DNA of 64,000 nt from an uncultured Eubacteriales bacterium (GCA_900544545.1 UQVY01000003.1:1-64000); one strand, 5' to 3'. Counted from the stretch's first letter, positions 23,112 through 32,274 are shown. Notes: a model not told the origin generated them from the sequence alone. Translations and numbers: made by a program.

Positions 23112-23697
23112 AGAGAGCGACAGGATTCTCACGCTTTTTTCGCCCGACGAAGGAAAGATAGCGGCGTCCGCGCGCGGGGTAAGGAACAAGACCTCCAAGC
23201 TTAAATACGCCGCGCAGATGTTCAATTACGGGCTTTACGAACTTACGTCCGCAGGCGGCTCGGTAACGGGCTGTACGCAGAAGGACGGATTTTTCTCGGT
23301 AACGGAGGATGTGGCTTCGTTTTACGCGGCGGGAGCGGGCGCGTGGTTTCTTTCCCGTGACGAAACCTCTCTCGGCGGCTCTTACGGAGAGCTTTTCGGG
23401 AGCTTTCTGAAGTTTATGACGGCTATGAAATACAAGTCCTCGCCCTACTATGCGTTGTCTTTGTTTCTCTACGAGGTCGGCGAAATCAACGGCGTTCTCC
23501 CTCTGCGGGAAAGTCTTGGTTCTGTCGGTTCGGGCGAAGGGATATTTTACGTCGGGAGGAGGCTTGCGGGTTTGAGCTACGGGGATTACGGCAGATTCTC
23601 GGACGAAGAATGCAAGAAGTTTCTGCGGATACTGGAAGGATTTTACGCGAAGGATTACGGCAGGATAAGCGGGCTCGAAATTCTGCTGAACGTTTGA
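23068..23697 (+). CDS. recO: DNA repair protein RecO
   Basis: RecO anneals single strands and loads RecA with RecR. The OB-fold start (AIVIRTVDYKESDRILTLFSPDEGKI) and ARGVRNKTSKLK match the family. At 209 residues it is 30-40 shorter than usual, and the Cys zinc motif found in many RecO C-terminal domains is not seen. It ends LSGLEILLNV-like (SGLEILLNV), where the family's last helix normally lies, so the shortening is internal. AGGAGG lies within yqzL. Confidence 0.93.
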   Translation: MIITDAIVIRTVDYKESDRILTLFSPDEGKIAASARGVRNKTSKLKYAAQMFNYGLYELTSAGGSVTGCTQKDGFFSVTEDVASFYAAGAGAWFLSRDETSLGGSYGELFGSFLKFMTAMKYKSSPYYALSLFLYEVGEINGVLPLRESLGSVGSGEGIFYVGRRLAGLSYGDYGRFSDEECKKFLRILEGFYAKDYGRISGLEILLNV

Positions 23698-23720
23698 TTT
23701 TTTTCGTGGGGGGAATGGTT

Positions 23721-25211
23721 ATGCGCTACATAATCGCTCTGGACGAAGGTACGACTAGCGCGAAGGCAGTTATTTACGACGCGGAAGGCGGAAGGATAAT
23801 CGCAAGTGCGGGGCGCGGATTTTCGCTTACCTATCCGCGTTCTGGCTGGGTTGAAACCGACGCCGTGCAGCTCTGGGGAGCGCAGTACGGAGCTTTGAGC
23901 GAAGTTCTTGCCGAGAGCGACGTCGATTTGAGGGACGTTTACGGTATAGGCGTCGCCAATCAGCGGGAAACGGTGGTTGTCTGGGACAGAGCCACGGGCG
24001 CGCCTCTCCACAACGCGATTATCTGGCAATGCCGAAGGACTGCGGATTTCTGCGCAAAGCTTCGCGAGGACGAAGCAACGGCAAGGAAGATTCGGGAAAA
24101 GACCGGTCTTACGATAGATCCTTATTTTTCCGCGAGCAAAATGCGCTGGCTTCTCGAGAACGTAGACGGTCTGCGGGAGAGAGCCGAGAGGGGCGAGGTC
24201 TGTCTGGGGACGGTCGACAGCTATATTATTTTCAGGCTTACGGGCGGGAGTTTCGTGACCGACGTAAGCAACGCTTCGCGGACGATGCTTATGAATACCG
24301 GGACCTGCGACTGGGATGACGAGCTTTTGGAGCTTTTCGGGATTCCGAGGGTTGCTCTTGCGGAAATAATCGGGAGCGACGAAAACGCGGGGCATACGAT
24401 TTCGCTGAAAAGGGACGTTCCCGTAACGGGTATTGCGGGAGATCAGCAGGCTGCTCTTTTCGGTCAATGCTGTTTTTCCGCGGGCGAAGCCAAAAACACC
24501 TACGGTACGGGCTGTTTTATTCTGATGAACACCGGCTCTCGTCAGGTCCGTTCGGAGAAATTATTATCGACCGTCGCCTGGAAGGTGGGCGGAAAGGTGA
24601 CCTACGCTCTCGAAGGAAGCGTCTTTAACGGCGGAAGCTCTGTTCAGTGGCTTCGCGATAATCTTAAATTTATGGAAAGCAGCTGCGACAGCGAGAGGAT
24701 TGCGACGAGTGCGGTATGCTGCGACGGAAGGGCGGGTACGGACGGAGTTTATCTCGTACCTGCTTTCACGGGAATGGGCGCGCCCTACTGGGAGCCCGAC
24801 GCCCGCGGAATAATCTGCGGAATCACCCGCAGCACGAATATTTCTCATATAGTCAGAGCCGCGCTCGAAAGTATGGCTTATTCGGCGAGGGACGTTATCG
24901 GACGAATGGAAGAGGATTCGGGCGTAAAGATAAGCGTTCTCAAAGCCGACGGAGGCGCGAGTTCCAACGGATTTCTTATGCAGTTCCAGTCGGACGTTCT
25001 CGGCGTAAAGATAGTCCGTCCGGTTTCGGGCGAAAGCACGGCTATGGGCGCGGTATATCTCTGCGGTCTGGGGACGGGAGCGTTTTCGTCGGAGGAGGAT
25101 ATTCTTTCGCGTTATCGCACGGACGCCGTTTTTGAGAGGAAGATATCCTCTGAGGAAGCCGATATTCTTTACGAAGGCTGGAAAAAGGCAGTCAGCCGCG
25201 CTTTGTTGTGA
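23721..25211 (+). CDS. glpK: Glycerol kinase
   Basis: Phosphorylates glycerol to glycerol-3-phosphate. The 496-residue FGGY kinase has ALDEGTTSAKAVIYD, GVANQRETVVVWD, the NAIIWQCRR substrate region, GIAGDQQAALFGQ, FNGGSSVQWLRDNL, and the FGGY signatures MGAPYWEPDARG and KADGGASSNGFLMQFQSD. The phosphotransfer His loop of many Firmicute GlpKs (PTS regulation) is not obvious. ATG 23721 lies 7 bases after a run of six G; the ATG at 23715 is too close. No glpF or glpD is adjacent. Confidence 0.96.
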   Translation: MRYIIALDEGTTSAKAVIYDAEGGRIIASAGRGFSLTYPRSGWVETDAVQLWGAQYGALSEVLAESDVDLRDVYGIGVANQRETVVVWDRATGAPLHNAIIWQCRRTADFCAKLREDEATARKIREKTGLTIDPYFSASKMRWLLENVDGLRERAERGEVCLGTVDSYIIFRLTGGSFVTDVSNASRTMLMNTGTCDWDDELLELFGIPRVALAEIIGSDENAGHTISLKRDVPVTGIAGDQQAALFGQCCFSAGEAKNTYGTGCFILMNTGSRQVRSEKLLSTVAWKVGGKVTYALEGSVFNGGSSVQWLRDNLKFMESSCDSERIATSAVCCDGRAGTDGVYLVPAFTGMGAPYWEPDARGIICGITRSTNISHIVRAALESMAYSARDVIGRMEEDSGVKISVLKADGGASSNGFLMQFQSDVLGVKIVRPVSGESTAMGAVYLCGLGTGAFSSEEDILSRYRTDAVFERKISSEEADILYEGWKKAVSRALL

Positions 25212-25283
25212 GCGGCTGCGATTCGGTAAGCTCTTTATTGTAATTCCGTATTCAATTCTCTTTGTAAAAGGGAGGAAATATAA

Positions 25284-26663
25284 ATGAAAAACAAGAAATG
25301 TATAGCAATGATCCTTGCGGGCGGACAGGGAAGCAGACTTGCTACTCTCACGAGGGACGTAGCCAAGCCTGCGGTAAGATTCGGCGCAAAATACAGGATT
25401 ATCGATTTCGTACTGACCAACTGCGCGCATTCGGGCATAGATACCGTGGGCGTTATGACGCAGTACAAGCCTCTCGTGCTTAACACCTATATCAGCAGCG
25501 GAAAGTCGTGGGATCTGGACCGCGCGGACGGCGGCGTTTACGTGCTTCCGCCCTATATGCAGGAACATAGCGGAGAGTGGTATAAAGGCACGGCAAACGC
25601 GATTTATCAGAACGTGAGCTTTATCGAGCAGTTCGATCCGGAGTACGTCCTCGTTTTATCGGGCGACCACATCTACAAGATGGACTATAACCGGATGATA
25701 AAGTTTCACGAAAAGAAGGGCGCGGACATAACCGTCGCGTATATAACCGTGCCTATGGAGGAGGCGAGCCGATTCGGAATTCTCTCCACGGACAAGGACG
25801 GACGGATAACGAAGTTCGCCGAGAAGCCCGGGAATCCCGAAAGCAACCACGCTTCTATGGGAATCTATGTTTTCGGCTGGAAGGAGCTTAAGGCTCAGCT
25901 CATAGCCGACGAAAGCAACGCGCAGAGCAGCAACGATTTCGGAAAGAACATAATTCCGACTATGCTTGCCGAAGAAAAGAAGATGTACGGTTTCCCGTTT
26001 GACGGTTATTGGAAGGACGTAGGTACCGTTTTCAGCCTCTGGGAGGCGCATATGGATATGCTTAAGGGAACCGAGTTCGATTTATACGACGACAACTGGC
26101 CCATATACAGTAAGAGTCCCTTGAAGCCTCCTCATTTCGTCGGGAAGCACGCCTGCATACGCGACAGTTTCATAACCGAAGGCTGCTATATCGACGGAGA
26201 GGTCGAGCATTCGGTTCTGAGCGAGGGCGTAAAGGTCGAGAAGGGCGCGGTCGTCCGTCACAGCGTGATAATGAACGACGTTACGATAAGGAGCGGAGCC
26301 ATTCTCGATAAGGTAATCGTCGGTCAGGGCGCGGAGATTCTGGGCGGCGCGGTCGTGGGCGAAGGAGCTTTGGGGCTGATATCCAAGAAGCCCGACTGCG
26401 TGAGAGCCGCCTCCGAAAGCTGTAAGCTCTGCCGCTCTGTGGAAGGGAACTCTGCCGTTTTCCGCGATTATACCGACGAACTTCGTTCCGACTATTGTAC
26501 GGGCGGAGTAACTCTCGTTTCCGAGTGCATAAAGGTCGGCTGCGGCGTAAGAGTCGGCGGAAACTGTCTTATAAGCGGCGATATAGGTAATCTTTCGGGC
26601 GCGGATTGCGAACCAAAGCCGTGCTGCGAAGAGGAATGCGGAGAATGTGGAGGTGAAAACTGA
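25284..26663 (+). CDS. glgC: Glucose-1-phosphate adenylyltransferase, extended C-terminus
   Basis: Makes ADP-glucose for glycogen synthesis. The catalytic domain has AMILAGGQGSRLATLTRDVAKPAV, YKGTANAIYQN, SGDHIYKMDY and MGIYVF, followed by the left-handed beta-helix with hexapeptide repeats (about 290-360). The protein is 459 residues, longer than the 380-430 usual, and ends in a Cys-rich tail (CEPKPCCEEECGECGGEN-like). GGAGG precedes the ATG. The stop overlaps glgD (TGATG), so the two subunits are coupled. Confidence 0.95.
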   Translation: MKNKKCIAMILAGGQGSRLATLTRDVAKPAVRFGAKYRIIDFVLTNCAHSGIDTVGVMTQYKPLVLNTYISSGKSWDLDRADGGVYVLPPYMQEHSGEWYKGTANAIYQNVSFIEQFDPEYVLVLSGDHIYKMDYNRMIKFHEKKGADITVAYITVPMEEASRFGILSTDKDGRITKFAEKPGNPESNHASMGIYVFGWKELKAQLIADESNAQSSNDFGKNIIPTMLAEEKKMYGFPFDGYWKDVGTVFSLWEAHMDMLKGTEFDLYDDNWPIYSKSPLKPPHFVGKHACIRDSFITEGCYIDGEVEHSVLSEGVKVEKGAVVRHSVIMNDVTIRSGAILDKVIVGQGAEILGGAVVGEGALGLISKKPDCVRAASESCKLCRSVEGNSAVFRDYTDELRSDYCTGGVTLVSECIKVGCGVRVGGNCLISGDIGNLSGADCEPKPCCEEECGECGGEN

Positions 26664-27778
26664 TGCGCGATACTTTGGGAATAATTTTTGCCGAGGACGA
26701 AGGCGCGAGAATGGGCGAACTGACTCAGGTCCGGTCGCTTGCCGCGCTGCCCGTTGCGGGAAGATACAGGCTTATAGACTTCATTTTAAGCAATATGGTC
26801 AACAGCGGTATAGCCAACGTCGGCGTTGCCACGAAGTATAACTACCGCTCTCTTATGGACCATCTCGGGGACGGTTCTCCGTGGGATCTGAACAGGAAAC
26901 GCTACGGTCTGTTTATTTTGCCGCCCTTTTACAAGCAGGACGAGAATCTTGCTTCGGGGAGCGTCGAAACTCTGAGGAGGATAATGTACTACATAAGGAG
27001 GAGCGGACAGAAGCACGTTCTTCTTGCCGACGGTAACGTCGTCTGCAACCTCAGTTTCGACGGAATGATGGAGCGTCATCTCTCCGCCAACGCCGATATA
27101 ACCGTCGCGTACGCCGACGTTTCTTCCGTAGAACCCTACGATTCGACCAAGGATTATCTGACCGTCGATTCTTCGGGAAGGATAACCTCTATCGAAAAGG
27201 GAAGCGACTATCGCCGTCAGCCCGAAAAGGCTCTGGGCTTTTATCTGATAGACCGAGGTCTGCTCGAAAGTCTTGTGGAAACGGCTTCGGTTCGCGGCGA
27301 GAAGGATATTATCGGCGACGTTTTCGCGAAACAAACCGAAAAGCTCAAGATAGTCGGCTGGAAATACGACGGTTACGCCAAATCGATAGACGACATAGCC
27401 GACTATTACGATTTCGGTATGCAGCTCCTTTCCGAAGGCGTGAGGGAAAGTCTTTTCGAATCCGGTTTGCCCGTCTATACGAAGGTCAAGGACAAGGTTC
27501 CCGCCCGCTATCTGAAAAACTCCTGCGTCCGCAACAGTATGGTTGCCGACGGCTGCATAATAGACGGCTGCGTGGAGAACTGCATTCTTTTCCGCGGAGT
27601 AGAGATAAGGAAGGGCTGCGAGGTCAGGAACAGTATAATTATGCAGGACGGCAGAGTAATGGAAAACTGTCGGCTCAACCACGTGATTTTCGACAAACAG
27701 GTTTTCGTCAACAGGGACAAGACTCTTTCGGGCGACGGAAACTATCCGTTCGTAGTCGGAAAAAACAGAAGGATCTGA
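26663..27778 (+). CDS. glgD: GlgD, second ADP-glucose pyrophosphorylase subunit
   Basis: GlgD is a GlgC paralogue that in Firmicutes forms a heterotetramer with GlgC and boosts its activity. The 371 residues keep the nucleotidyltransferase fold (RSLAALPVAGRYRLIDFILSN) and the beta-helix end, but the catalytic GGxGxRL loop is altered to EDEGARMGEL, as expected of a non-catalytic subunit. The RBS GGAGGTG lies inside the glgC end. Confidence 0.95.
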   Translation: MRDTLGIIFAEDEGARMGELTQVRSLAALPVAGRYRLIDFILSNMVNSGIANVGVATKYNYRSLMDHLGDGSPWDLNRKRYGLFILPPFYKQDENLASGSVETLRRIMYYIRRSGQKHVLLADGNVVCNLSFDGMMERHLSANADITVAYADVSSVEPYDSTKDYLTVDSSGRITSIEKGSDYRRQPEKALGFYLIDRGLLESLVETASVRGEKDIIGDVFAKQTEKLKIVGWKYDGYAKSIDDIADYYDFGMQLLSEGVRESLFESGLPVYTKVKDKVPARYLKNSCVRNSMVADGCIIDGCVENCILFRGVEIRKGCEVRNSIIMQDGRVMENCRLNHVIFDKQVFVNRDKTLSGDGNYPFVVGKNRRI

Positions 27779-27845
27779 TTCCTTCCCGAAGAGCTTCGCG
27801 CGCGGATACGTGCGGGGCGAAAAGGTACATAAACGGAGGTATTTC

Positions 27846-29288
27846 GTGAAAATTTACTTTGTATCGGCCGAAGTCGAGCCGTTTGCGAAAAGCGGAGGAA
27901 TGGGCGACGTAGTTGGCGCGCTTCCCAAGAGTCTTGCGGATAAAAGAATACACGACGTCCGCGTGATTATGCCCTGCTACGCGGTGATTCCGAAGCAATA
28001 CAGGGACGCGATGAAGCCAGTGGCGACCTTCGAGGTGTGGCTCGGCTGGCGCAAGCGGCAGTGTCGGCTGCTCGAATTCAGAAGGGACTGGGTAACCTAC
28101 TATTTCGTGGATTGTCCGTACTACTACGGTGGGGCTTCGATTTACGACAACAACGACCTCGAGCGTTTTGCGTTTTTCTGCAAAGTCGCTCTCGACGCTC
28201 TCGTACACGTGAATTTCCGTCCCGATATAATTCACTGCAACGACTGGTCCACCGCCCTCGTGCCGGTAATGTTCAACTGCTTCTACAAGAGGACTAAGAC
28301 CTATGCTAAAACGAAGACGGTGTTCACCATCCATAATCTGAAGTATCAGGGAATCTACGACATCGGCGAAGTAGTCGACAGGACAGGGCTTCCGGGCGAA
28401 TATATGACCGTCGATAAGCTCGAATTCTACGGAAAGTGCAACCTTATGAAGGGCGCGATAGTCTACAGCGACGCGATAACGACGGTTTCCGAAAGATACG
28501 CCGAGGAAATAACCGGCTCGGATTACGGAGAAGGTCTTCAGGACGTAATAAGGCAGTACGCCCATAAGCTCACGGGTATCACCAACGGCGTTGACTATTC
28601 GATATATTCCCCGAGGTTCGACGGAAAGCTTTACAAGACCTACGGAATCGAAGATTACGCCGAAGGAAAGGTCGAAAACAAGCGTATGGTTCTTTTCGAG
28701 CTTGGTATCGAGAATCGCGATTTGCCTTTGGTTTCGATGATTTCCCGTCTTTACGAGCAAAAAGGACCGGATTTTGTCCTCGGCGTAATCGACGATCTCG
28801 TGAAAAAGGGCGTCAACGTCGTGATTTTGGGAAGCGGCGATCGCTCAATAGAGCTTGCGTTCCTCGAGGCTGCGGCGCGGCACCCCGACAACGTCCGCGT
28901 AATAATCGGCTTCGACGACCGGCTCGCGCACCGCTTGTACGCGGGGTCCGACCTGCTGATGATGCCGTCGCGGTTCGAGCCGTGCGGCCTGAGCCAGCTG
29001 ATCGCGATGCGTTACGGGACGATACCGGTCGTTCGTGCGACGGGCGGGCTTGCCGACACGGTGAAACGTCCGAAGGACGGCGACGAAAAGGCTGGAAAAG
29101 GTTTCGTATTCAAGCAACCGTTCACTTTTGACTTCAGGACTGCGCTGTTTGACGGAATAGAAATGTTGACTTCGCGAAGAAGTGATTTTGAAAAGTTGAT
29201 AGAATGGGATATGACTCGTGATTATTCGTGGAGAACGGGCGCGGATAAGTATCTTTCGCTGTACGAGTCGCTTCTTTCGGCGGAATAG
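27846..29288 (+). CDS. glgA: Glycogen synthase (ADP-glucose)
   Basis: GT5 enzyme that adds ADP-glucose to alpha-1,4-glucan. The 480 residues show the N-terminal KSGGMGDV glucan/ADP site, HNLKYQGIY, GITNGVDYSIYSP, SRLYEQKG, and RFEPCGLSQLIAMRYG near the catalytic acid. The start is GTG at 27846 after GGAGGT; the frame is open to 27810 but the protein homology begins here. The last quarter includes a patch (about 28850-29060) with a different codon style. No glgB or glgP is in the window. Confidence 0.96.
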   Translation: MKIYFVSAEVEPFAKSGGMGDVVGALPKSLADKRIHDVRVIMPCYAVIPKQYRDAMKPVATFEVWLGWRKRQCRLLEFRRDWVTYYFVDCPYYYGGASIYDNNDLERFAFFCKVALDALVHVNFRPDIIHCNDWSTALVPVMFNCFYKRTKTYAKTKTVFTIHNLKYQGIYDIGEVVDRTGLPGEYMTVDKLEFYGKCNLMKGAIVYSDAITTVSERYAEEITGSDYGEGLQDVIRQYAHKLTGITNGVDYSIYSPRFDGKLYKTYGIEDYAEGKVENKRMVLFELGIENRDLPLVSMISRLYEQKGPDFVLGVIDDLVKKGVNVVILGSGDRSIELAFLEAAARHPDNVRVIIGFDDRLAHRLYAGSDLLMMPSRFEPCGLSQLIAMRYGTIPVVRATGGLADTVKRPKDGDEKAGKGFVFKQPFTFDFRTALFDGIEMLTSRRSDFEKLIEWDMTRDYSWRTGADKYLSLYESLLSAE

Positions 29289-29305
29289 AGAATTTTTTGG
29301 AAAAT

Positions 29306-29338
29306 AAGACGCTCCGAACTGTTTTCGGGGCGTCTTTT
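29306..29338 (+). terminator. Terminator after glgA
   Basis: A 13-bp stem AAGACGCTCCGAA/TTCGGGGCGTCTT (one G-T pair) followed by TTCG and T-rich sequence. It ends the glgCDA operon. Confidence 0.9.
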
Positions 29339-29449
29339 CGTGTTTTTTCGGGGTAAAATCGAGGCTTTTTCGATAAAAAATCGCCGTTTTTGCGTTAACT
29401 AATCGTTAAATTTTTATTAACTAATGTATGTAAAAATAAACGGACAGCC

Positions 29450-30214
29450 TTAATCGTTTTTATCTTCGGGAACGTCGTCGTCAGTCTCAATGTCGTCCTG
29501 CGGGGCATCGTTTTCGATTTTATCGCAAGTATTTTTATTTTTAGTGATTGCGTTATAAATCAAAAGTCCTGCGATACTTACGACCGCGGTAACTGAAAAG
29601 ACTATGATTGCAGCTTTATAGTTCTTTTCCGCGAGATATTTTCCGCCGACGGTAGAGCTTACAATCGAAGGTAGTCTTGCTATTCCCGAAATCAGAAGAA
29701 AATCCGCCAGCTTAATTTTCGTTAATCCCGCGACATAAGTAAGCAGGTCCTTTGGTGTCCCGGGAATGAAGTACAGAATAAAAACAATCCGTTTTAATTT
29801 AGAAATTTTTTTCTCCCCCCTCATCCCCCTCATCCCATCTATCTTCTCCTTCTTTACAAACAGTTCTACGAACTTAATTCCCCATTTTTTGGTCAGTAAG
29901 AATATGATAGTTGAAGCAATTGTGACACCTATGAGGCAGATAAGTGTTCCTCCGATTGCGCCAAAAGCATAACCTACCCCGATTTCGACGGCCTCACCGG
30001 GAATAAGCGCGATGACAACCTGAAGAATCTGGATTCCGAGCGCGACCAACCATGCAGCCCAGCCGTAACTTTCTATTTGTTCGCGGAATTCTTGCGGATT
30101 TCTGAAATCGAAATTTTTATACAAAAAAATTGCTATAAATCCGGCAATCACAATAAATACCAGAAAACTACATATTCCTATCGCGCGTTTTACAGCAAGT
30201 TGTTTCTTGTCCAT
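29450..30214 (-). CDS. TVP38/TMEM64 (VTT-domain) membrane protein
   Basis: A 254-residue integral membrane protein with about six helices. The VTT/SNARE-associated core reads VIALIPGEAVEIGVGYAFGAIGGTLIC, then a cytoplasmic charged loop, FIPGTPKDLLTYVAGLT and IARLPSIVSSTVGG. Members are lipid scramblase-like or stress proteins; the substrate is unknown. The loop contains a tandem Gly-Met-Arg duplication (GMRGMRG). The C-terminus is acidic. It is a single gene on the - strand, convergent with glgA and divergent from spoIIGA. Confidence 0.88.
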   Translation of the reverse strand: MDKKQLAVKRAIGICSFLVFIVIAGFIAIFLYKNFDFRNPQEFREQIESYGWAAWLVALGIQILQVVIALIPGEAVEIGVGYAFGAIGGTLICLIGVTIASTIIFLLTKKWGIKFVELFVKKEKIDGMRGMRGEKKISKLKRIVFILYFIPGTPKDLLTYVAGLTKIKLADFLLISGIARLPSIVSSTVGGKYLAEKNYKAAIIVFSVTAVVSIAGLLIYNAITKNKNTCDKIENDAPQDDIETDDDVPEDKND

Positions 30215-30411
30215 AACATTTCCTATATTTTTGTTTAATATTTTCAGCTTATTGATTTTATTATCAACACTTTACTTTAACTTATTTTTAATTAAAGCAA
30301 CAAATCCTTAACTTATATCGTTCAAGTGAAGAATTCATTGTTTTTTAAAAACAAATCCACGGCGCAAGTATAGCACAAATTATGCTCCGATGCAACCGTT
30401 TAAAACCTTTT

Positions 30412-30418
30412 TGCCGAA
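30412..30418 (+). promoter_or_regulatory. Candidate Spo0A box upstream of spoIIGA
   Basis: TGCCGAA matches the Spo0A box TGNCGAA and lies 13 bases before the -35 of the spoIIG promoter, about -54 to -60 from the expected start. This is where Spo0A binds upstream of spoIIG in B. subtilis. Confidence 0.55.
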
Positions 30419-30431
30419 AAACCGCCTTCTT

Positions 30432-30465
30432 TTGCCATTTTTTTACCGGATTTATGCGATATAAT
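30432..30465 (+). promoter_or_regulatory. spoIIG-type promoter with 22-bp spacer
   Basis: TTGCCA (30432-30437) and TATAAT (30460-30465) are 22 bases apart. The sigma-A spoIIG promoter of B. subtilis has the same odd 22-bp spacing and needs Spo0A-P. The 30215-30571 gap holds this promoter and AT-rich DNA. Confidence 0.7.
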
Positions 30466-30571
30466 TGTGAAAAACAAGCATCGGAATAATATTCAAAGCT
30501 GCAACTTAATCATTATAAAATAATTTTTGAAAATTAAAGGTGTATTAAGTGGTAAATACAAGGGTGTTGCA

Positions 30572-31363
30572 ATGAAGATTTATATTGAATTTGTGATAAT
30601 CGACAATATAGTGATCGACGGATTGCTACTTTGGCTTACAAACAAGACTCTTAAAGTTAGCTCGAATCCTGTGAGAATTTTTCTCGCGGCGTTTTTGGGA
30701 ACGGTCGGAGCTATTGTTTTTTCACTTATAAATATACATTTTTTTGTTGCGTTTTTGCTGAAAATTGCGCTCGGATTGAGTATGATTTTTGTATCTTGTG
30801 GCAAAAATAAGCGATTTTTCAGGCATTTTTTGGTTTTTTCGGCATATACTTTCGTGACGGGCGGCGTGATTCTCGGGCTGATTTTTTTGATGCGCGGGAG
30901 GATTATTGACGCGTTGACTTTCAGCTATTCGGCGGGCGTCCCGGTCGGAGTAATTGTCGGCGGGGTTGCGATTGCGGTCGCGCTTGGTGTCAGAACGGTA
31001 AAGTTGCTTTATTTGAAGAAAGCCGAAAATAAGGCGAAATTTTTGAACGTCAGGCTGATTCTCGATAAAGAATACGAATTAAAAGGATTGGCTGATTCGG
31101 GAAATCTCCTTGAATTCGAGGGCAAAAAGGTATTTTTTGCGGTTAGTAAGAGGCTAAAAGCCGTAATTATCGAAAAATATTCGGAAAATCTTCTTCGCGA
31201 TACGGGCAGGAATTTTCGGGTTCCCTTCTCGACGGTAAGCGGAAAGACAAGTTGTCTGGCGATAAAACCCGACGGATTTTTTATTAACGATGAAAAAATC
31301 GATTGCTTGATTGCGTTTGGAAAGGTGTGCTCGGAGGATTTTGACATTATAGTTCATGGCTGA
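30572..31363 (+). CDS. spoIIGA: SpoIIGA, pro-sigma-E processing peptidase
   Basis: A membrane-embedded aspartic protease that activates pro-sigma-E in the mother cell after a signal from the forespore. The 263 residues give an N-terminal IYIEFVIIDNIVIDGLLLWLT segment, five or so membrane helices up to about 145, and a cytosolic domain with the catalytic DSGN motif (Asp175) and an FSTVSGKT strand. It is somewhat shorter than the 309-residue B. subtilis protein. The ATG at 30572 follows AGGGTG; the 15-residue extension to 30527 lacks homology. sigE follows. Confidence 0.93.
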   Translation: MKIYIEFVIIDNIVIDGLLLWLTNKTLKVSSNPVRIFLAAFLGTVGAIVFSLINIHFFVAFLLKIALGLSMIFVSCGKNKRFFRHFLVFSAYTFVTGGVILGLIFLMRGRIIDALTFSYSAGVPVGVIVGGVAIAVALGVRTVKLLYLKKAENKAKFLNVRLILDKEYELKGLADSGNLLEFEGKKVFFAVSKRLKAVIIEKYSENLLRDTGRNFRVPFSTVSGKTSCLAIKPDGFFINDEKIDCLIAFGKVCSEDFDIIVHG

Positions 31364-31560
31364 ATTTGGGAATTTCGAACGGCATTTTAGGATTTCGAGC
31401 GGCGCAGGAGTACGGAAAGTTGAGTTTGCGGCGGAAAAACAAAGAGTAAAACTCGTTTTTTGAGATTTTTAAGGACTTAAAACAATCGTCGGAATTCAGA
31501 TTGTCAAAAAAGAATAAAAATTAAAATAAAATTATAATTATTCAAAAGGAGAAAGAAAAA

Positions 31561-32274
31561 ATGAAGGCAATTTTGAAGTTTTTAAGGTCGTTTTTCGGAA
31601 TGGACAGCCTTTTCGACAGGCTCGTGGCGTATCTTTGCGGCGGCGAAACGCTTCCGAAACCGCTTGCGCCAGAGGAGGAAGCAAGGCTGATCGGGCTGAA
31701 ACTTTCGGGAGATGAAGCGGCGAAGAACGCTCTCGTCGAACATAATCTCAGATTGGTCATTTTCCTCGCACGAAAGTTTGACAATACTAACACAGAAATG
31801 GACGATTTGATCTCCGTCGGAACCATCGGGCTTATCAAAGCGGTCAACAGCTTCGAGCCGGAGAAAAATATCAAGCTCGCGACCTACGCTTCGCGCTGCA
31901 TCGAGAACGAAATTTTGATGTATCTCCGCAAAATGTCGCGCAGACGCGCAGAAATTTCGCTCGACGAGCCGCTTAACGTGGACGGCGACGGCAACGAATT
32001 GCTGCTTTCGGACGTTCTCGGCACCGACGCGGACTCGGTTTCGGGAAGTCTTGACGCAGGCTGCGATATCGAGGTCCTTTACGAGTGTATGAGGTTTCTT
32101 TCGGATAGGGAAAGGAACATAGTTAATTTACGATTTGGACTTTTTGGAAACACTATTTATACACAAAAGGAAGTCGCGGACATTATGGGAATATCGCAGT
32201 CGTATATTTCACGCCTCGAAAAGAAAATTTTCTTAAAACTTAAAAAAGATATACAGAAAAAACTCGTAACATAA
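31561..32274 (+). CDS. sigE: Sporulation sigma factor sigma-E (pro-form)
   Basis: The early mother-cell sigma factor. The 237-residue protein starts with a pro-sequence-like amphipathic segment (about 1-30) that SpoIIGA would remove. Region 2 reads NLRLVIFLARKFDNTNTEMDDLISVGTIGLIKAVNSF, then YASRCIENEILMYLRK, and region 4 is FLSDRERNIVNLRFGL with a C-terminal helix-turn-helix (YTQKEVADIMGISQSYISRLEK). Adjacency to spoIIGA decides E over K. AAAGGAG precedes the ATG. The 197-base gap before it is AT-rich and holds possible -35 TTGTCA at 31501 but no well-spaced -10. The downstream neighbour is not sigG. Confidence 0.94.
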   Translation: MKAILKFLRSFFGMDSLFDRLVAYLCGGETLPKPLAPEEEARLIGLKLSGDEAAKNALVEHNLRLVIFLARKFDNTNTEMDDLISVGTIGLIKAVNSFEPEKNIKLATYASRCIENEILMYLRKMSRRRAEISLDEPLNVDGDGNELLLSDVLGTDADSVSGSLDAGCDIEVLYECMRFLSDRERNIVNLRFGLFGNTIYTQKEVADIMGISQSYISRLEKKIFLKLKKDIQKKLVT

